Shown here piece after piece: positions 7,179-16,097 of a DNA stretch of 64,000 bases. This DNA comes from JALOOX01 sp964557955 (GTDB taxonomy: Bacteria; Desulfobacterota; Syntrophobacteria; Syntrophobacterales; Syntrophobacteraceae), in the NCBI GenBank assembly GCA_964557955.1, contig CAZLCS010000031.1, forward strand, positions 1 to 64,000, given 5' to 3'. The position numbers and the translations under genes are program-made. The notes under the pieces were generated by a model. It searched no databases, was not told the origin of the DNA, and was given only the letters and a program-made list of their open reading frames with translations. Positions within the stretch are counted from its first letter, which is position 1. Each line of letters opens with the position of its first letter.

Positions 7179-10034
7179 ATGCGAGAATGGATTGGTACGG
7201 TGATGGCTTTGGATAGGGATTCGGGTAAGTTGTGGCGGGGACTGGCTGCTGCATGTGTGATCGCTGCGGTGGTCGCGGTAGCCTGGTCGCGATGGATCGC
7301 GCTGACGTTCGCGGGATTAGGGTTGGGAATCTTCGCTGCCCTGTGGCTGGGGCGGTCGTGGTGGAGTCGGCTGAAATCAATAAGCGGTCGCCTGCGGTCC
7401 ATGGGCCTTCCCTGGCCGGGTGCGGCGCGTTCCGGGAGTCGTTCCACCGCAGTGGTGGAGGGTGGGGAGGGCGAAGGACTGTTTTTGCGCCCAAGAGGCG
7501 GAATGATTGATCTGACGGAGAAGGCCTTGGATCGTCCGCACGAGAGGCCGGTGAAGCCTGCAGGGCCTTCGGCCAGTGCTTTTCATACATGGCCGCTCAA
7601 GTCTCCTGCTCCGGATGCTTCGGCCAGGGCCACGGTGCGTCCTCAGAACTGCATCCGCATCGCTGCTGACAATCTGGGGGCGGCCCCGGAACCTGAAAAA
7701 CCGCTCTCCCCTGCTGAGCCTCGGGAAGTGATCGACCTCCCGTCGATTCTGGCCAACTTCAAGAAGAGGTATCGAGGCAGCCGAGCCGCCGACCGGGCAC
7801 CGTCACCCGAACCGCAACCCTCCAAGGCGCCGCCGGACACGCAGGAGGATATCGAGGAGATCCGTCGTCGGCTCATGGCGATCTACGGTGTGCGCCTGTC
7901 CGGAAATATCCGCAAGCCACCTTCTGATCCGTCCGGGAAGAGTCTTTCGGGGGCGCTCGCCCGCCGCCGCAACGCTTCTGGGGATGCTCCTGCTCCAAGG
8001 CCGACCAGGCCCGCCGAACCGTCGAGCGCTGCGCGAGCGGCCGTTGGGGAGGCCGCTCGGAGTTACCGGCCGGCCCCCGGTCCGCGCAGCGGCCCGGAAG
8101 GGACCGTCGGTTCGGCCGCTTACCCTCCGCAGGATGGGTTTTCGGGGCAGAACGGCGGCGGCATGCCGTTGCCCGTGAAGTCCCGATCGGCGCCTCCCCC
8201 CATGGCCATGCCCGGTCATGGGCTCCCCACGGGCGATTGGAAGGGGCCGTCGGCAGGCGCAACCGTGGAACCGCCGCTTAGCAGAGCTTTCGGACATGAA
8301 CCGGGCACCTTTGGGGCGGAAGAGGCCTCCTCTCCGGTGCAACAGGGCTTGCCGGTTGTGAATCCGAGTGTGTCTCCGCAAGTCTTTCCTTCGCCCGGTC
8401 CCATCGGGCAGGAGCTGCCGCCTGAATCGGTTGCCTTTTGCGGCCTGTCCGCGCTCGATCTGGAAGAAGATGCTCCCTGCGTCCCCGTGGCCGCGGCACA
8501 ATGCGCGCCTCCCGGGCGGGATGTTTCGAACGTCCCATTCCGGCGGGAGCCCGGTGACGGCTTTTGGGTCCCGCCTTTCTCCCTGCTGCATCCCGCCGAG
8601 TCAGCCGTTGCGCCCATGAGTCAGGACGACTTGATCGAGGGCGGTATCCTGATCGAGGAGAAGCTCGCCGAGTTCCGGGTCAAGGTGAACGTGCAGGACG
8701 CCTACGCCGGCCCTGTCATCACCCGCTACGAAGTGCAGCCGGACGTCGGGGTTCGGGGCGGGCAGGTGGTGAGCCTCGTGAAGGACCTGGCCCGCGCCCT
8801 CGGCGTGGCCTCTATCCGCGTGGTCGAGACGATTCCCGGCAAGACCTGCATGGGGCTGGAGCTCCCCAATCCCCGTCGACAGATGATCCGTCTGGCGGAG
8901 GTGCTCTCCTCCGAGGTTTTCCGATCACATGACTCCAGGCTGGCCATGGCCCTCGGCAAGGACATCATCGGCGAACCGGTGGTGGCGGACTTGGCCAAAG
9001 CGCCGCACCTGCTGGTGGCGGGAACGACCGGGTCGGGCAAGTCGGTCGGGGTGAATGCCATGATCCTGTCGCTGCTCTACCGGGCGACGCCCGAAGAAGT
9101 GCGATTTGTGATGATCGACCCGAAGATGCTGGAGCTTTCGATCTACGACGGCATCCCGCACCTGCTGGCTCCCGTGGTGACGGACATGAAGCTTGCCGCC
9201 AACGCGCTGAACTGGTGCGTGGGCGAGATGGAGCGGCGCTATCGGCTGATGAGCGGCCTGCGGGTGCGCAACCTGGCGGGCTACAACCAGAAAGTGCGCG
9301 AGGCTCTGGAGGCCGGGGAGCCGCTGGTCGATGGTGCGTCTTCCGACCTGGAAGAGCCGACCCTGCTTCAGCCGCTCCCCTACGTGGTCGTGGTCGTGGA
9401 CGAGCTGGCGGACCTCATGCTGGTGGCGGGCAAGAAGATCGAAGAACTCATCGCCCGCCTGGCGCAGAAGGCCCGTGCCGCCGGCATCCACCTGATCCTC
9501 GCCACCCAGCGTCCTTCGGTGGACGTCATCACGGGCCTCATCAAGGCCAACATCCCTACCCGGATCGCCTTCCAGGTTTCGTCAAAGGTCGACAGCCGCA
9601 CCATTCTCGACCAGATGGGCGCCGAATGTTTGCTGGGGCAGGGAGACATGCTCTACCTGCCGCCCGGGTCCGGCTATCCGCAGCGCGTGCACGGGGCCTT
9701 TGTCGCCGACGAGGAGGTCTACGCCGTGGCCGAGTACCTGAAGCAGCTCGGCGAGCCCGACTATGTGGAAGGCGTGCTCGGCGGAGCGGCTGACGCCGAG
9801 GATGGGGGGGCGGAGGTGGACCGATTCGGAGAGGAGACCGACCCGCTCTACGACGATGCCGTCGCCTTCGTCATCAACTCCCGCCGCGCCTCGATCTCCG
9901 CCGTCCAGCGCCAGCTGCGTATCGGGTACAACCGCGCGGCCCGGCTCGTGGAGCAGATGGAAGCCTGCGGCGTGGTCAGTGCCATGGAGAGCAACGGCAA
10001 TCGGACGGTCATGGTGCCGTCGCCTGAAGAGTGA
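7179..10034 (+). CDS. ftsK: DNA translocase FtsK/SpoIIIE family
   Basis: Protein of about 951 residues. It starts with two closely spaced hydrophobic segments in the first 70 residues, fewer than the four of E. coli FtsK, followed by a long proline/alanine-rich linker of roughly 70-470. The motor domain follows, with Walker A GTTGSGKS near residue 613 and Walker B DELADLM near 741. A C-terminal gamma winged-helix domain (final 65 residues, with RRASISAVQRQLRIGYNRAARL) would read the KOPS-type orientation sequences. FtsK pumps chromosome DNA at the septum and activates XerCD at dif. I chose the ATG at 7179 with GGGGTGAG upstream; a GTG 15 bases earlier is possible. It is transcribed alone, with creA 170 bases downstream. 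Confidence 0.93.
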   Translation: MREWIGTVMALDRDSGKLWRGLAAACVIAAVVAVAWSRWIALTFAGLGLGIFAALWLGRSWWSRLKSISGRLRSMGLPWPGAARSGSRSTAVVEGGEGEGLFLRPRGGMIDLTEKALDRPHERPVKPAGPSASAFHTWPLKSPAPDASARATVRPQNCIRIAADNLGAAPEPEKPLSPAEPREVIDLPSILANFKKRYRGSRAADRAPSPEPQPSKAPPDTQEDIEEIRRRLMAIYGVRLSGNIRKPPSDPSGKSLSGALARRRNASGDAPAPRPTRPAEPSSAARAAVGEAARSYRPAPGPRSGPEGTVGSAAYPPQDGFSGQNGGGMPLPVKSRSAPPPMAMPGHGLPTGDWKGPSAGATVEPPLSRAFGHEPGTFGAEEASSPVQQGLPVVNPSVSPQVFPSPGPIGQELPPESVAFCGLSALDLEEDAPCVPVAAAQCAPPGRDVSNVPFRREPGDGFWVPPFSLLHPAESAVAPMSQDDLIEGGILIEEKLAEFRVKVNVQDAYAGPVITRYEVQPDVGVRGGQVVSLVKDLARALGVASIRVVETIPGKTCMGLELPNPRRQMIRLAEVLSSEVFRSHDSRLAMALGKDIIGEPVVADLAKAPHLLVAGTTGSGKSVGVNAMILSLLYRATPEEVRFVMIDPKMLELSIYDGIPHLLAPVVTDMKLAANALNWCVGEMERRYRLMSGLRVRNLAGYNQKVREALEAGEPLVDGASSDLEEPTLLQPLPYVVVVVDELADLMLVAGKKIEELIARLAQKARAAGIHLILATQRPSVDVITGLIKANIPTRIAFQVSSKVDSRTILDQMGAECLLGQGDMLYLPPGSGYPQRVHGAFVADEEVYAVAEYLKQLGEPDYVEGVLGGAADAEDGGAEVDRFGEETDPLYDDAVAFVINSRRASISAVQRQLRIGYNRAARLVEQMEACGVVSAMESNGNRTVMVPSPEE

Positions 10035-10206
10035 GCCGGCATGCCGCACCGCCCTCCTGCACCGCTCAATCAGGCTTGCGTGTGCGATGGAGGGGGGAGC
10101 GCACTCAGCACTATCGGCAAGCAAGTACGTCGGCTGTGAGGTTTCCCGCCGATCGCGCCCGCTACGGCAATGGGCCGAGGGAAGCGCAAGCGCATCAGGA
10201 GGCGAA

Positions 10207-10689
10207 ATGATGAAACGTTTGTTTCTGTTAATGGTCCTGTCCTGTACTCATTGGGTGCTGCTCGCCGGGATCAACCCGGCTTGTGCAGACGACATCGGGT
10301 GCCTGGATACCACGTTCAAGCTTCTGAGCCCCAACGATTCGGTCTGTGTTTCCGCGTTCGAAGACCCCCGAGTGCCCGGCGTGACCTGCCACATCAGCCA
10401 GGCCCGAAAGGGTGGGTGGGGGAGCGTGGTCGGTCTGACCGAGGACCCGTCACGTTTTTCCATCGCCTGCCGGCAGACGGGCCCCATTACCCTGCCGGAA
10501 AAGCTGCCCGACCAGGAGAATGTCTTCAGTGAGAAGACCAGCGTCTTTTTCAAGAACACCAAAGTCGTGCGCATGTTCGACAGGAAGCATAACACCCTCG
10601 TCTACCTGGCCATCAGCAGAAAGCTCGTGGAAGGCAGTCCTCAGAATTCCATCTCCACGGTGCCCATCATGCCCTGGGCTGCAAGGTAG
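10207..10689 (+). CDS. creA: CreA family periplasmic protein
   Basis: Protein of 160 residues with a cleavable signal peptide (basic MMKR start, hydrophobic core, likely cut after NPACA). The mature part has CreA family features: IGCLDTTFKLL, DPRVPGVTCHIS, an ARKGGW segment and FSIACRQTGPI. CreA is a conserved small secreted protein of unknown biochemical role. A good ribosome-binding site (AGGAGG) precedes two consecutive ATG codons. A composite repeat element begins directly after its stop codon. Confidence 0.85.
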   Translation: MMKRLFLLMVLSCTHWVLLAGINPACADDIGCLDTTFKLLSPNDSVCVSAFEDPRVPGVTCHISQARKGGWGSVVGLTEDPSRFSIACRQTGPITLPEKLPDQENVFSEKTSVFFKNTKVVRMFDRKHNTLVYLAISRKLVEGSPQNSISTVPIMPWAAR

Positions 10690-10918
10690 CCGTCCCTCCC
10701 GGCCCTCCGGGCCACACGAAACAATGAAAAGGGTCAGGGCTCGCCGGTTTTCAACTAGAAACCAGAAACCAGAAACCAGAAACCAGTAACCAGTAACCAG
10801 TAACCAGTAACCAGAAACCAGAAACCAGAAACCAGAAACTAGAAACTAGAAACTAGAAACTAGAAACCAGAAACCAGAAACCAGAAACCAGAAACTAGAA
10901 ACCAGAAACCAGAAACTT
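10690..10918. repeat. Composite repeat element E: 65-bp module plus long heptanucleotide array
   Basis: Read on the minus strand, about 23 units of GTTTCTG/GTTTCTA, with a GTTACTG sub-run in the middle (10755-10918), lead into a module at 10690-10754. This module contains GTTGAAAA, CCCTTTTCAT and the palindrome GTGGCCCGGAGGGCC. The same module follows arrays near 58.6 and 62.5 kb. It starts immediately after the creA stop, so its GGCCCGGAGGGCC hairpin may also end creA transcription. Confidence 0.85.
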
Positions 10919-10934
10919 TCCGTAGCACCTTCTA

Positions 10935-11010
10935 CCACGAGTTTGCGAGATTTCTGTCTCCGCTGTGCTCCGTTCGAAATGACACAAAGGTGTTCTCAGG
11001 CAGCCTCCTG
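10935..11010. repeat. Half copy of a dispersed GAGATTTCT...CGAAATGACA element
   Basis: The sequence GAGATTTCTGTCTCCG...TTCGAAATGACA...TTCTCAGGCAGCCTCCTGGG closely matches the right half of the inverted-repeat element at 58311-58438. Its left half is missing here. Confidence 0.7.
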
Positions 11011-11293
11011 GGCATTTTCCCCATCGAATTGAGGGGAAAAGCCTATTGAGGCAGGATTCAGTTACGCCTATTAGTTGGGTGAACATAGATCTCTGGACGC
11101 CGGATCGCATGCTCCCAAATGAAGAAGTGATGACTCTTCTTCGGACCATCGCGCGACATTGCCAAGCATCTTTTTCGACATGCCTCCTCGCATCTTTATA
11201 GCTGCAATGATATTGAGAATTTTTTGAAGCAAGTTTTCAGGCTGTAAAATGCAGAAGCTGTTTTACGCACACTAAACATAAGGAGGCATAGAA
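11011..11293. other. AT-rich intergenic region upstream of the secreted protein gene
   Basis: No gene seen. The region is markedly AT-richer than its surroundings, and a small hairpin (GTAAAA...TTTTAC) lies about 30-50 bases before the next gene. A TTCGAC-16-TTATAG pair around 11176-11203 is a possible promoter. Confidence 0.4.
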
Positions 11294-11884
11294 ATGAAAA
11301 CGATTCTAAGGTCTAGTGTGTTATTGGGCATGGCGTTGGCTATGATTTTTGTAGCTCCGGTACAAGCTCAAGTTGGTTTCGATGATTGGCTGGGGCAATG
11401 GCTCAAAGGTAATGTTACAGACAAAGGTTTTTTGGTTGATAGTACTGGAACATATAAACTATCCACTAAAACTGCCACATACGCTTATGTTCAGTGTTTA
11501 GACGAGAGTTCAGGAGTAAAAATTTATACTGCATGGTTGGTCCAATTCGACAGTCAAAGTCGTACTTGGAGAGATGCTGTTCCTTATGTGTTTCAGGTTC
11601 TCAATGGGACCCCTCTGAACTATATCAGCTACGGATTCATACCGCCCGAGACAGCACCGGGAGTCCAGCTTTTGGCGGCTATCCTCAACATCCAGGGCAA
11701 GGAAAAGAATGGAGCTTTGACTCAAATCAAGGCGAAGTCCGTGGGTGCGTGCGTGGTTTATGACCTTGGGGGTGGGGTGTATTCTGCTGCAGACGAGGTT
11801 ATCGATATGAAAGGGATTTCAGCCGACAAGGTTCCTGTTGAGGTGCAGGCAAAAATACTGGTGCTTCCCCCCTGTGCTCCCTAA
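11294..11884 (+). CDS. Secreted protein of unknown function, AT-rich
   Basis: Protein of 196 residues with a clear signal peptide (MKTILRSS, hydrophobic stretch, likely cleavage after PVQAQ). The mature part has no motif I recognise and contains three or four cysteines. The ATG follows AAGGAGG at good spacing, so expression is likely. Base composition and codon use (many AAA, TTT, ATT and TAT codons) differ strongly from the GC-rich neighbours. With the repeats on both sides, this suggests acquisition by transfer. Confidence 0.75.
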   Translation: MKTILRSSVLLGMALAMIFVAPVQAQVGFDDWLGQWLKGNVTDKGFLVDSTGTYKLSTKTATYAYVQCLDESSGVKIYTAWLVQFDSQSRTWRDAVPYVFQVLNGTPLNYISYGFIPPETAPGVQLLAAILNIQGKEKNGALTQIKAKSVGACVVYDLGGGVYSAADEVIDMKGISADKVPVEVQAKILVLPPCAP

Positions 11885-11918
11885 GTATGGTGCCACACAA
11901 GAAGGTGTCCGTTAGTAC

Positions 11919-11995
11919 GTCGTCATGCCGGCAGTCTTTTGGCCGGCATCCAGGTATTTTGTGGATTCCGGCTTGAAAACTGCCGGCATGACGAC
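11919..11995. repeat. REP-like palindromic element (GTCATGCCGGC type)
   Basis: The ends GTCGTCATGCCGGCAGT and ACTGCCGGCATGACGAC form a perfect 17-bp inverted repeat around an internal GGCCGGCATCCAGG...TGGATTCCGGC segment. Related elements occur near 18.65, 36.3 and 53.4 kb. Confidence 0.85.
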
Positions 11996-12216
11996 TCAGA
12001 TATTGGGCACTCCATTGTGCCGTCCTTTGCTGATGGCAGCTCTGAGGGGCTCATTTTTCGCCAAAAGGACTCCGGAAATGGAGTTCTGAAGGAAGGCGAG
12101 TGACGGGTCTGCTCTTCAGTGCCTTCATGCAATATCAAGAGATCGGCGGCCCGGGGCTGGGGGCTAAGGATGAAGACCCCGGCAAGGCCTTCCTGCAGAC
12201 GTTCTCGGAATGAGGA

Positions 12217-13014
12217 TTACGAAGGACGGAGGGCGGCGTGCAGGCGGCGGCTCAGGATCAGGAATTCCGGGTGGTCCTTGGCTCTCGGCCTTTTGAGGTC
12301 GACAGCGATTTCCTCCTGGATCCTCCCGGGCGACATGCCCATGACCAGCACCCGGTCAGCCAGGACGAGGGCCTCACTCACATCGTGGGTCACGAAGAGG
12401 ATCGTGTGGGAAAACTGCTTCCAGAGCCGCAAAAGGAGGCCCTGCATCTCCTCGCGGGTTTGAGCGTCCAGGGCTCCGAAGGGCTCGTCCATGAGCAGGA
12501 CTTTCGGCTTGAGGATGAGCACCCGGGCGAGCGCCACCCGTTGTTTCATTCCCCCTGAGATATCGCGGGGCAGGTAGTTCGCAAATTCAGTCAGCCCCAC
12601 CAGAGCCAGAAACCTCTGGACTTCTTCCCTCACGGTCGCCCGAGTCAGCTTCCGGTTCTTGAGGCCGAATGCGATATTCTCCTCCACGGTCAGCCAGGGG
12701 AAGAGGGCGTCTTCCTGGAAGATTACGCAGCGATCGGGTCCCGGCCGAACGATGCGGGCGCCCTCCAAGACGACTTTTCCGGAAGTCGGTTCGCTGAAGC
12801 CGGCCAGGATCTTGAGGAGCGTCGATTTGCCGCATCCGCTGCGACCCAGCAGACAGATGAGCTCACCGCGTCCGGCGGTGAATTCGATCCCTTCCAGCAC
12901 CGTTTTGGAGCTGCCGTTGACCTCGAACACCTTGACGAGGTTGCGGACCTCCAGGAGAGCGGGGTGGAGGCGGGGTGGCGCATCCACCAGGGCGAACATC
13001 GAGGGCGAGATCAC
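12217..13014 (-). CDS. ABC transporter ATP-binding protein (SsuB/TauB type)
   Basis: Protein of 265 residues with all ABC motifs: Walker A GRSGCGKST, Q-loop IFQEDALFPW, signature ISGGMKQR, Walker B VLLMDEP and the H-loop FVTHDVSEA. It energises the importer encoded just upstream. I prefer the GTG start at 13014, which has GGAGG five bases upstream and overlaps the permease stop by a few bases. An ATG 15 bases later has no ribosome-binding site. It is the last gene of the operon radical SAM, binding protein, permease, ATPase. The family usually serves sulfonates, nitrate or thiamine precursors, and the substrate here is not evident. Confidence 0.9.
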   Translation of the reverse strand: MISPSMFALVDAPPRLHPALLEVRNLVKVFEVNGSSKTVLEGIEFTAGRGELICLLGRSGCGKSTLLKILAGFSEPTSGKVVLEGARIVRPGPDRCVIFQEDALFPWLTVEENIAFGLKNRKLTRATVREEVQRFLALVGLTEFANYLPRDISGGMKQRVALARVLILKPKVLLMDEPFGALDAQTREEMQGLLLRLWKQFSHTILFVTHDVSEALVLADRVLVMGMSPGRIQEEIAVDLKRPRAKDHPEFLILSRRLHAALRPS

Positions 13015-13808
13015 ACCATCCTCCGGGCGCTCTTGAAACAGGCTCTCATGACGACCTTCAACAGTTCGTCGCTCAACCGGCCGATGGCGGCGATGAGAAT
13101 GATTCCCACGAGAATCATCTCGATCTGATCCGCCATGCGTGCATCCATGATAACGGCGCCCAGGCCGTTGGGGACGCCCGAAAGCTCCCCCAGTACCAGG
13201 TAGGCCCAGGAGATGCCGAGGCCAAGCCGCAGTCCCGTAAGGATGTGCGGCATCGCCCCCGGGATGAGGATGCTGAAGGTGCTGCGAACCCTCCTCAACC
13301 CCATCATGGCGCCGGCCTGCAGCAGCAGGGGGTTGATCTGCCTCGCGCCTGCCGCAGCATTGAGGTAAATGGGAAAGAAAGCCGCCAGGGCCACGAGAAA
13401 GAGCGTCGTCTTTGTGCCGATCCCAAACCAGATCAACGCCAGCGGAAGCCAGCTGATCCCGGGCACCGCGCGCAGCCCGTTGATGGACAGCCCCAGCAGA
13501 CGCTGAACGATCGGAACCCTCCCCGAGACAATCCCCAGGGGAAGGCCCACGAGAGTCGCCAGGGCGAACCCCGCTCCCACCCGGCTCAAACTGGAGAGGG
13601 CGTCCCGGATGAAACGGCCCGCATAGGGAGCCTCGCCGGTCGCGCCGAAAATATAACGATAACCCGTCATGGCCACGTCTCGAGGGTGTGGCAGCAGGTA
13701 GGGAGGCACGAGCCCATTCTGACAAACCAGGACCCAGAGCAGCAGGAGTGCCGCTGGAAGAATCCACGGTAGAAAAGGGAGGTTCCTGCGCAACGCATCC
13801 GCTTTCAT
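13011..13808 (-). CDS. ABC transporter permease (SsuC/TauC type)
   Basis: Protein of 265 residues with about six hydrophobic segments. The BPD-transporter EAA-like loop is visible as AGARQINPLLLQAGAMMG followed by FSILIPGAMPHILTGLRLG. It would be the inner-membrane channel of the importer. Its start is adjacent to the stop of the binding-protein gene, and its stop overlaps the ATPase start, so the three are co-translated. Confidence 0.9.
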   Translation of the reverse strand: MKADALRRNLPFLPWILPAALLLLWVLVCQNGLVPPYLLPHPRDVAMTGYRYIFGATGEAPYAGRFIRDALSSLSRVGAGFALATLVGLPLGIVSGRVPIVQRLLGLSINGLRAVPGISWLPLALIWFGIGTKTTLFLVALAAFFPIYLNAAAGARQINPLLLQAGAMMGLRRVRSTFSILIPGAMPHILTGLRLGLGISWAYLVLGELSGVPNGLGAVIMDARMADQIEMILVGIILIAAIGRLSDELLKVVMRACFKSARRMV

Positions 13809-13809
13809 G

Positions 13810-14790
13810 TCACGGGTGCCGGGATTCCACCGGTCCCAGCTCTTCTTTGACCTTCATCACGAAAGAGAGGTCGAAGAGTTGATCATAGTCGGGCTGCCGC
13901 TCGATAACGCCCAGGGCCTGCATGCGCTCGCCAAGCCGGCGCGTCCGCTGGACGAAGGCTTCATCCATTTCCCAGGCGAGCTCCATATTGTCGCGGGCCT
14001 TCTCGAGAACCGATACCGGTGTTCCGAATTCCGATGCCCGCTTGAGCCATTCATCCGGGTGAGCGTTCAGATACCGGGTTGCCGCGGCGTGGGCGGCCAC
14101 CAGGTTCTGCACCAGGTCTGGCCTTTCCTGGATGGTCTTGCGCGTGACCAGCATGCCCGCATTGATGGTGCCAATGGCGTCGTCGAAATACGGGTAGGAC
14201 AAAATTCTCCCGTATCCTTTCTCGACGGATGTGGTCGGGAGCGGCTCTCCCGAGAGGAATGCATCGATGTTCCCCGCAGCGAGCGCGGTTCCCATATCGA
14301 AGAAATCCACACGAGTGAGCTGCACGTCCTTTTCGGGTGAAATCCCTTCACGGCTCAAGGCTTCGCGCAGGAGAATCTCGTGCATCGTTCCCGGAACGTA
14401 GCCGATCTTCCTGCCCCTGAGGTCCGCGATCCGCGTGATGGGTCCGTCCTTCTTGACCACGAGCGCCGAACACTTGTTGCACAGTGCCGCCACGAGAACC
14501 ACGGGCTGTCCCCTGGAAGCGGACTGGATGGCGTGGGCCAGGGTCGTCCCGCACATCTCCAGGCTGCCGGCCAGAAGTGCGGTCTTCTGGTCCGCAGGGT
14601 TGGTGAATGGGAAAACCGTGATTTTGCCCGGTGAAGCGATGAACGGTTCATAGAAGAAAGGTTGAATGGTCTGAGGGGTCTTCCAGGTTCCGACCTTGAT
14701 TTCCTGAGCACCAGCGGGCGGGATCCATCCGATCAGGAACCCGACCAGCAGCGCCAAAGCGGCTCTGCGCAAAGCCTGCTCATTCAACAT
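13810..14790 (-). CDS. ABC transporter substrate-binding protein (NMT1/THI5-like)
   Basis: Protein of 326 residues with a signal peptide (LRRAALALLVGFLIGW, cleavage near AGAQ). The mature fold follows the SsuA/NMT1 pattern: an N-terminal IKVGTWKTPQ strand, LLAGSLEMCGTTLAHAI, DLRGRKIGYVPGT and later GEPLPTTSVEKGYG. An unusual CNKC pair (ALCNKCSALVV) lies in the central strand region and could contact a metal or thiol ligand (inference). The ATG is preceded by GGAGG, and the frame extends upstream without a better start. It lies 47 bases after the radical SAM gene in the same operon. Confidence 0.85.
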   Translation of the reverse strand: MLNEQALRRAALALLVGFLIGWIPPAGAQEIKVGTWKTPQTIQPFFYEPFIASPGKITVFPFTNPADQKTALLAGSLEMCGTTLAHAIQSASRGQPVVLVAALCNKCSALVVKKDGPITRIADLRGRKIGYVPGTMHEILLREALSREGISPEKDVQLTRVDFFDMGTALAAGNIDAFLSGEPLPTTSVEKGYGRILSYPYFDDAIGTINAGMLVTRKTIQERPDLVQNLVAAHAAATRYLNAHPDEWLKRASEFGTPVSVLEKARDNMELAWEMDEAFVQRTRRLGERMQALGVIERQPDYDQLFDLSFVMKVKEELGPVESRHP

Positions 14791-14837
14791 GTTGCTCACG
14801 CCTCCAATTCGGTTGCAGGTGCAAGTGCGGTTCATGC

Positions 14838-15836
14838 TCAAAAGCAATTGGACCGCAGAGCCGTATTCCAGCCCATCTCGCGCAGCATGCTCGAACACTC
14901 CACGATGTCCCTGCCGATACCATGGCTGCTGTCGGCCTTTTTATCCCGGGGGCTCGATCCCACCTCCGGGAAGAGCAGATTGGCGCCCGCCAGAAGGGAT
15001 GTCGAATGGGGTTCGTGGGTGCAGTGAGCCCCGGGGATGTCCCCCATGACCAGCCGGCTCACCGCCACGATCCTCGCCAGCTCCAGTTCGGTGACCATCC
15101 CGTATTTTTCCATGGGTGAGCCGGGGAAGTTGATCCTCCTCATGGCGCCGCTGTAAACGGCCCCGTAGCGGCGTGCAAGATACATGAGGTCCACGATCTC
15201 GCGGGGGTCATGCTCCGGCCCCACGGGCTCGATGCAGTTCATCCAGTGCAGACCCACGTCCTTGAGCACCTGGATGGTCGCGATACGGCGCTCCCGCTTG
15301 AACGGAGTGTCCCGGCCCTCTCCCAGGCGCACGGCATGATAAAACCCGATGAAGCCGGCATCGAGGAGCATTTCGCCTTCCCGGTGATCGATGTCACGCG
15401 TGTTCGCCACCAGGGGAACGGACACCTCCCGGTGAAGCATCCTGCCGATTTCGAGGAGCCGCTCGAAGGGGTAGGCTCCCGTGGTCATGAGGTTCAGAGC
15501 GTCAGCCGATTTCGCCTCGGCCCCGAGCGCCCACTCCAGGATCTGCTCCGGCGGGAACTCGGTCTTGTCCTTGAATATGCCGGCCCGACGGGTCAGAGAG
15601 CAGAAGGAGCAATCCTTGGGGCAGGGTTCCACGTTGAGGCCGATGTGGAAATGTATTTCTCCTTTGTCTCCGAAACGGCTCCGAGACAAACGGTTGGCGG
15701 TTTCCATCAGTGCGTAGGCCTCCCTGCTGTGAAGCTCGACCTGAAGCAGTCTGAGCGCTTCCTCCTCCTGGATGCCTCCACCCTCTGAAGCCCTGGAAAG
15801 TATCTCTGAAATGCCGGCTTCAATCCCCCAGCTCAC
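14838..15836 (-). CDS. Biotin-synthase-like radical SAM enzyme, function unknown
   Basis: Protein of 332 residues. The radical SAM cluster motif is CPKDCSFC (C-x3-C-x2-C), preceded by an IHFHIGLN strand. A BioB-like C-terminus follows, with GANLLFPEVG and an ending of GRDIVECSSMLREMGWN. It does not look like canonical BioB, since no second-cluster arginine/cysteine set could be confirmed and it lacks bio gene neighbours. It heads an operon with a three-part ABC importer, which suggests that the imported molecule is its substrate or a precursor of its product (inference). Modification or salvage of a sulfur or cofactor compound is possible. The start is the ATG of MSWGIEAG. Confidence 0.75.
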   Translation of the reverse strand: MSWGIEAGISEILSRASEGGGIQEEEALRLLQVELHSREAYALMETANRLSRSRFGDKGEIHFHIGLNVEPCPKDCSFCSLTRRAGIFKDKTEFPPEQILEWALGAEAKSADALNLMTTGAYPFERLLEIGRMLHREVSVPLVANTRDIDHREGEMLLDAGFIGFYHAVRLGEGRDTPFKRERRIATIQVLKDVGLHWMNCIEPVGPEHDPREIVDLMYLARRYGAVYSGAMRRINFPGSPMEKYGMVTELELARIVAVSRLVMGDIPGAHCTHEPHSTSLLAGANLLFPEVGSSPRDKKADSSHGIGRDIVECSSMLREMGWNTALRSNCF

Positions 15837-16097
15837 GGTCGGATTTCTCCCTTATCTAAGATGCTGCCTGCATATGGATTCACGTGGCGCTCCCTGCGCT
15901 CCCGAAGTCTCATGGAAATAGCTGCAGACCGTCTGGAAAACGGTCTGCTCTCAGGCCCCAGGACAAGGGGTTTCTTGGTGACAAAGATAGCATTGGCATA
16001 CTGAGAATGCCAGCGGCACGCTCGTTGGCGGGGCGGTGCAGGGAATGCGGGGGCATGGAGGCAGGGATTGCGGAGAGGTCCTTCCACCATGGAGATT

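Noticed and set aside
10755..10918. Possible CRISPR array
   Set aside because: The repeats are 7 bp in uninterrupted tandem with no unique spacers and no cas genes nearby.
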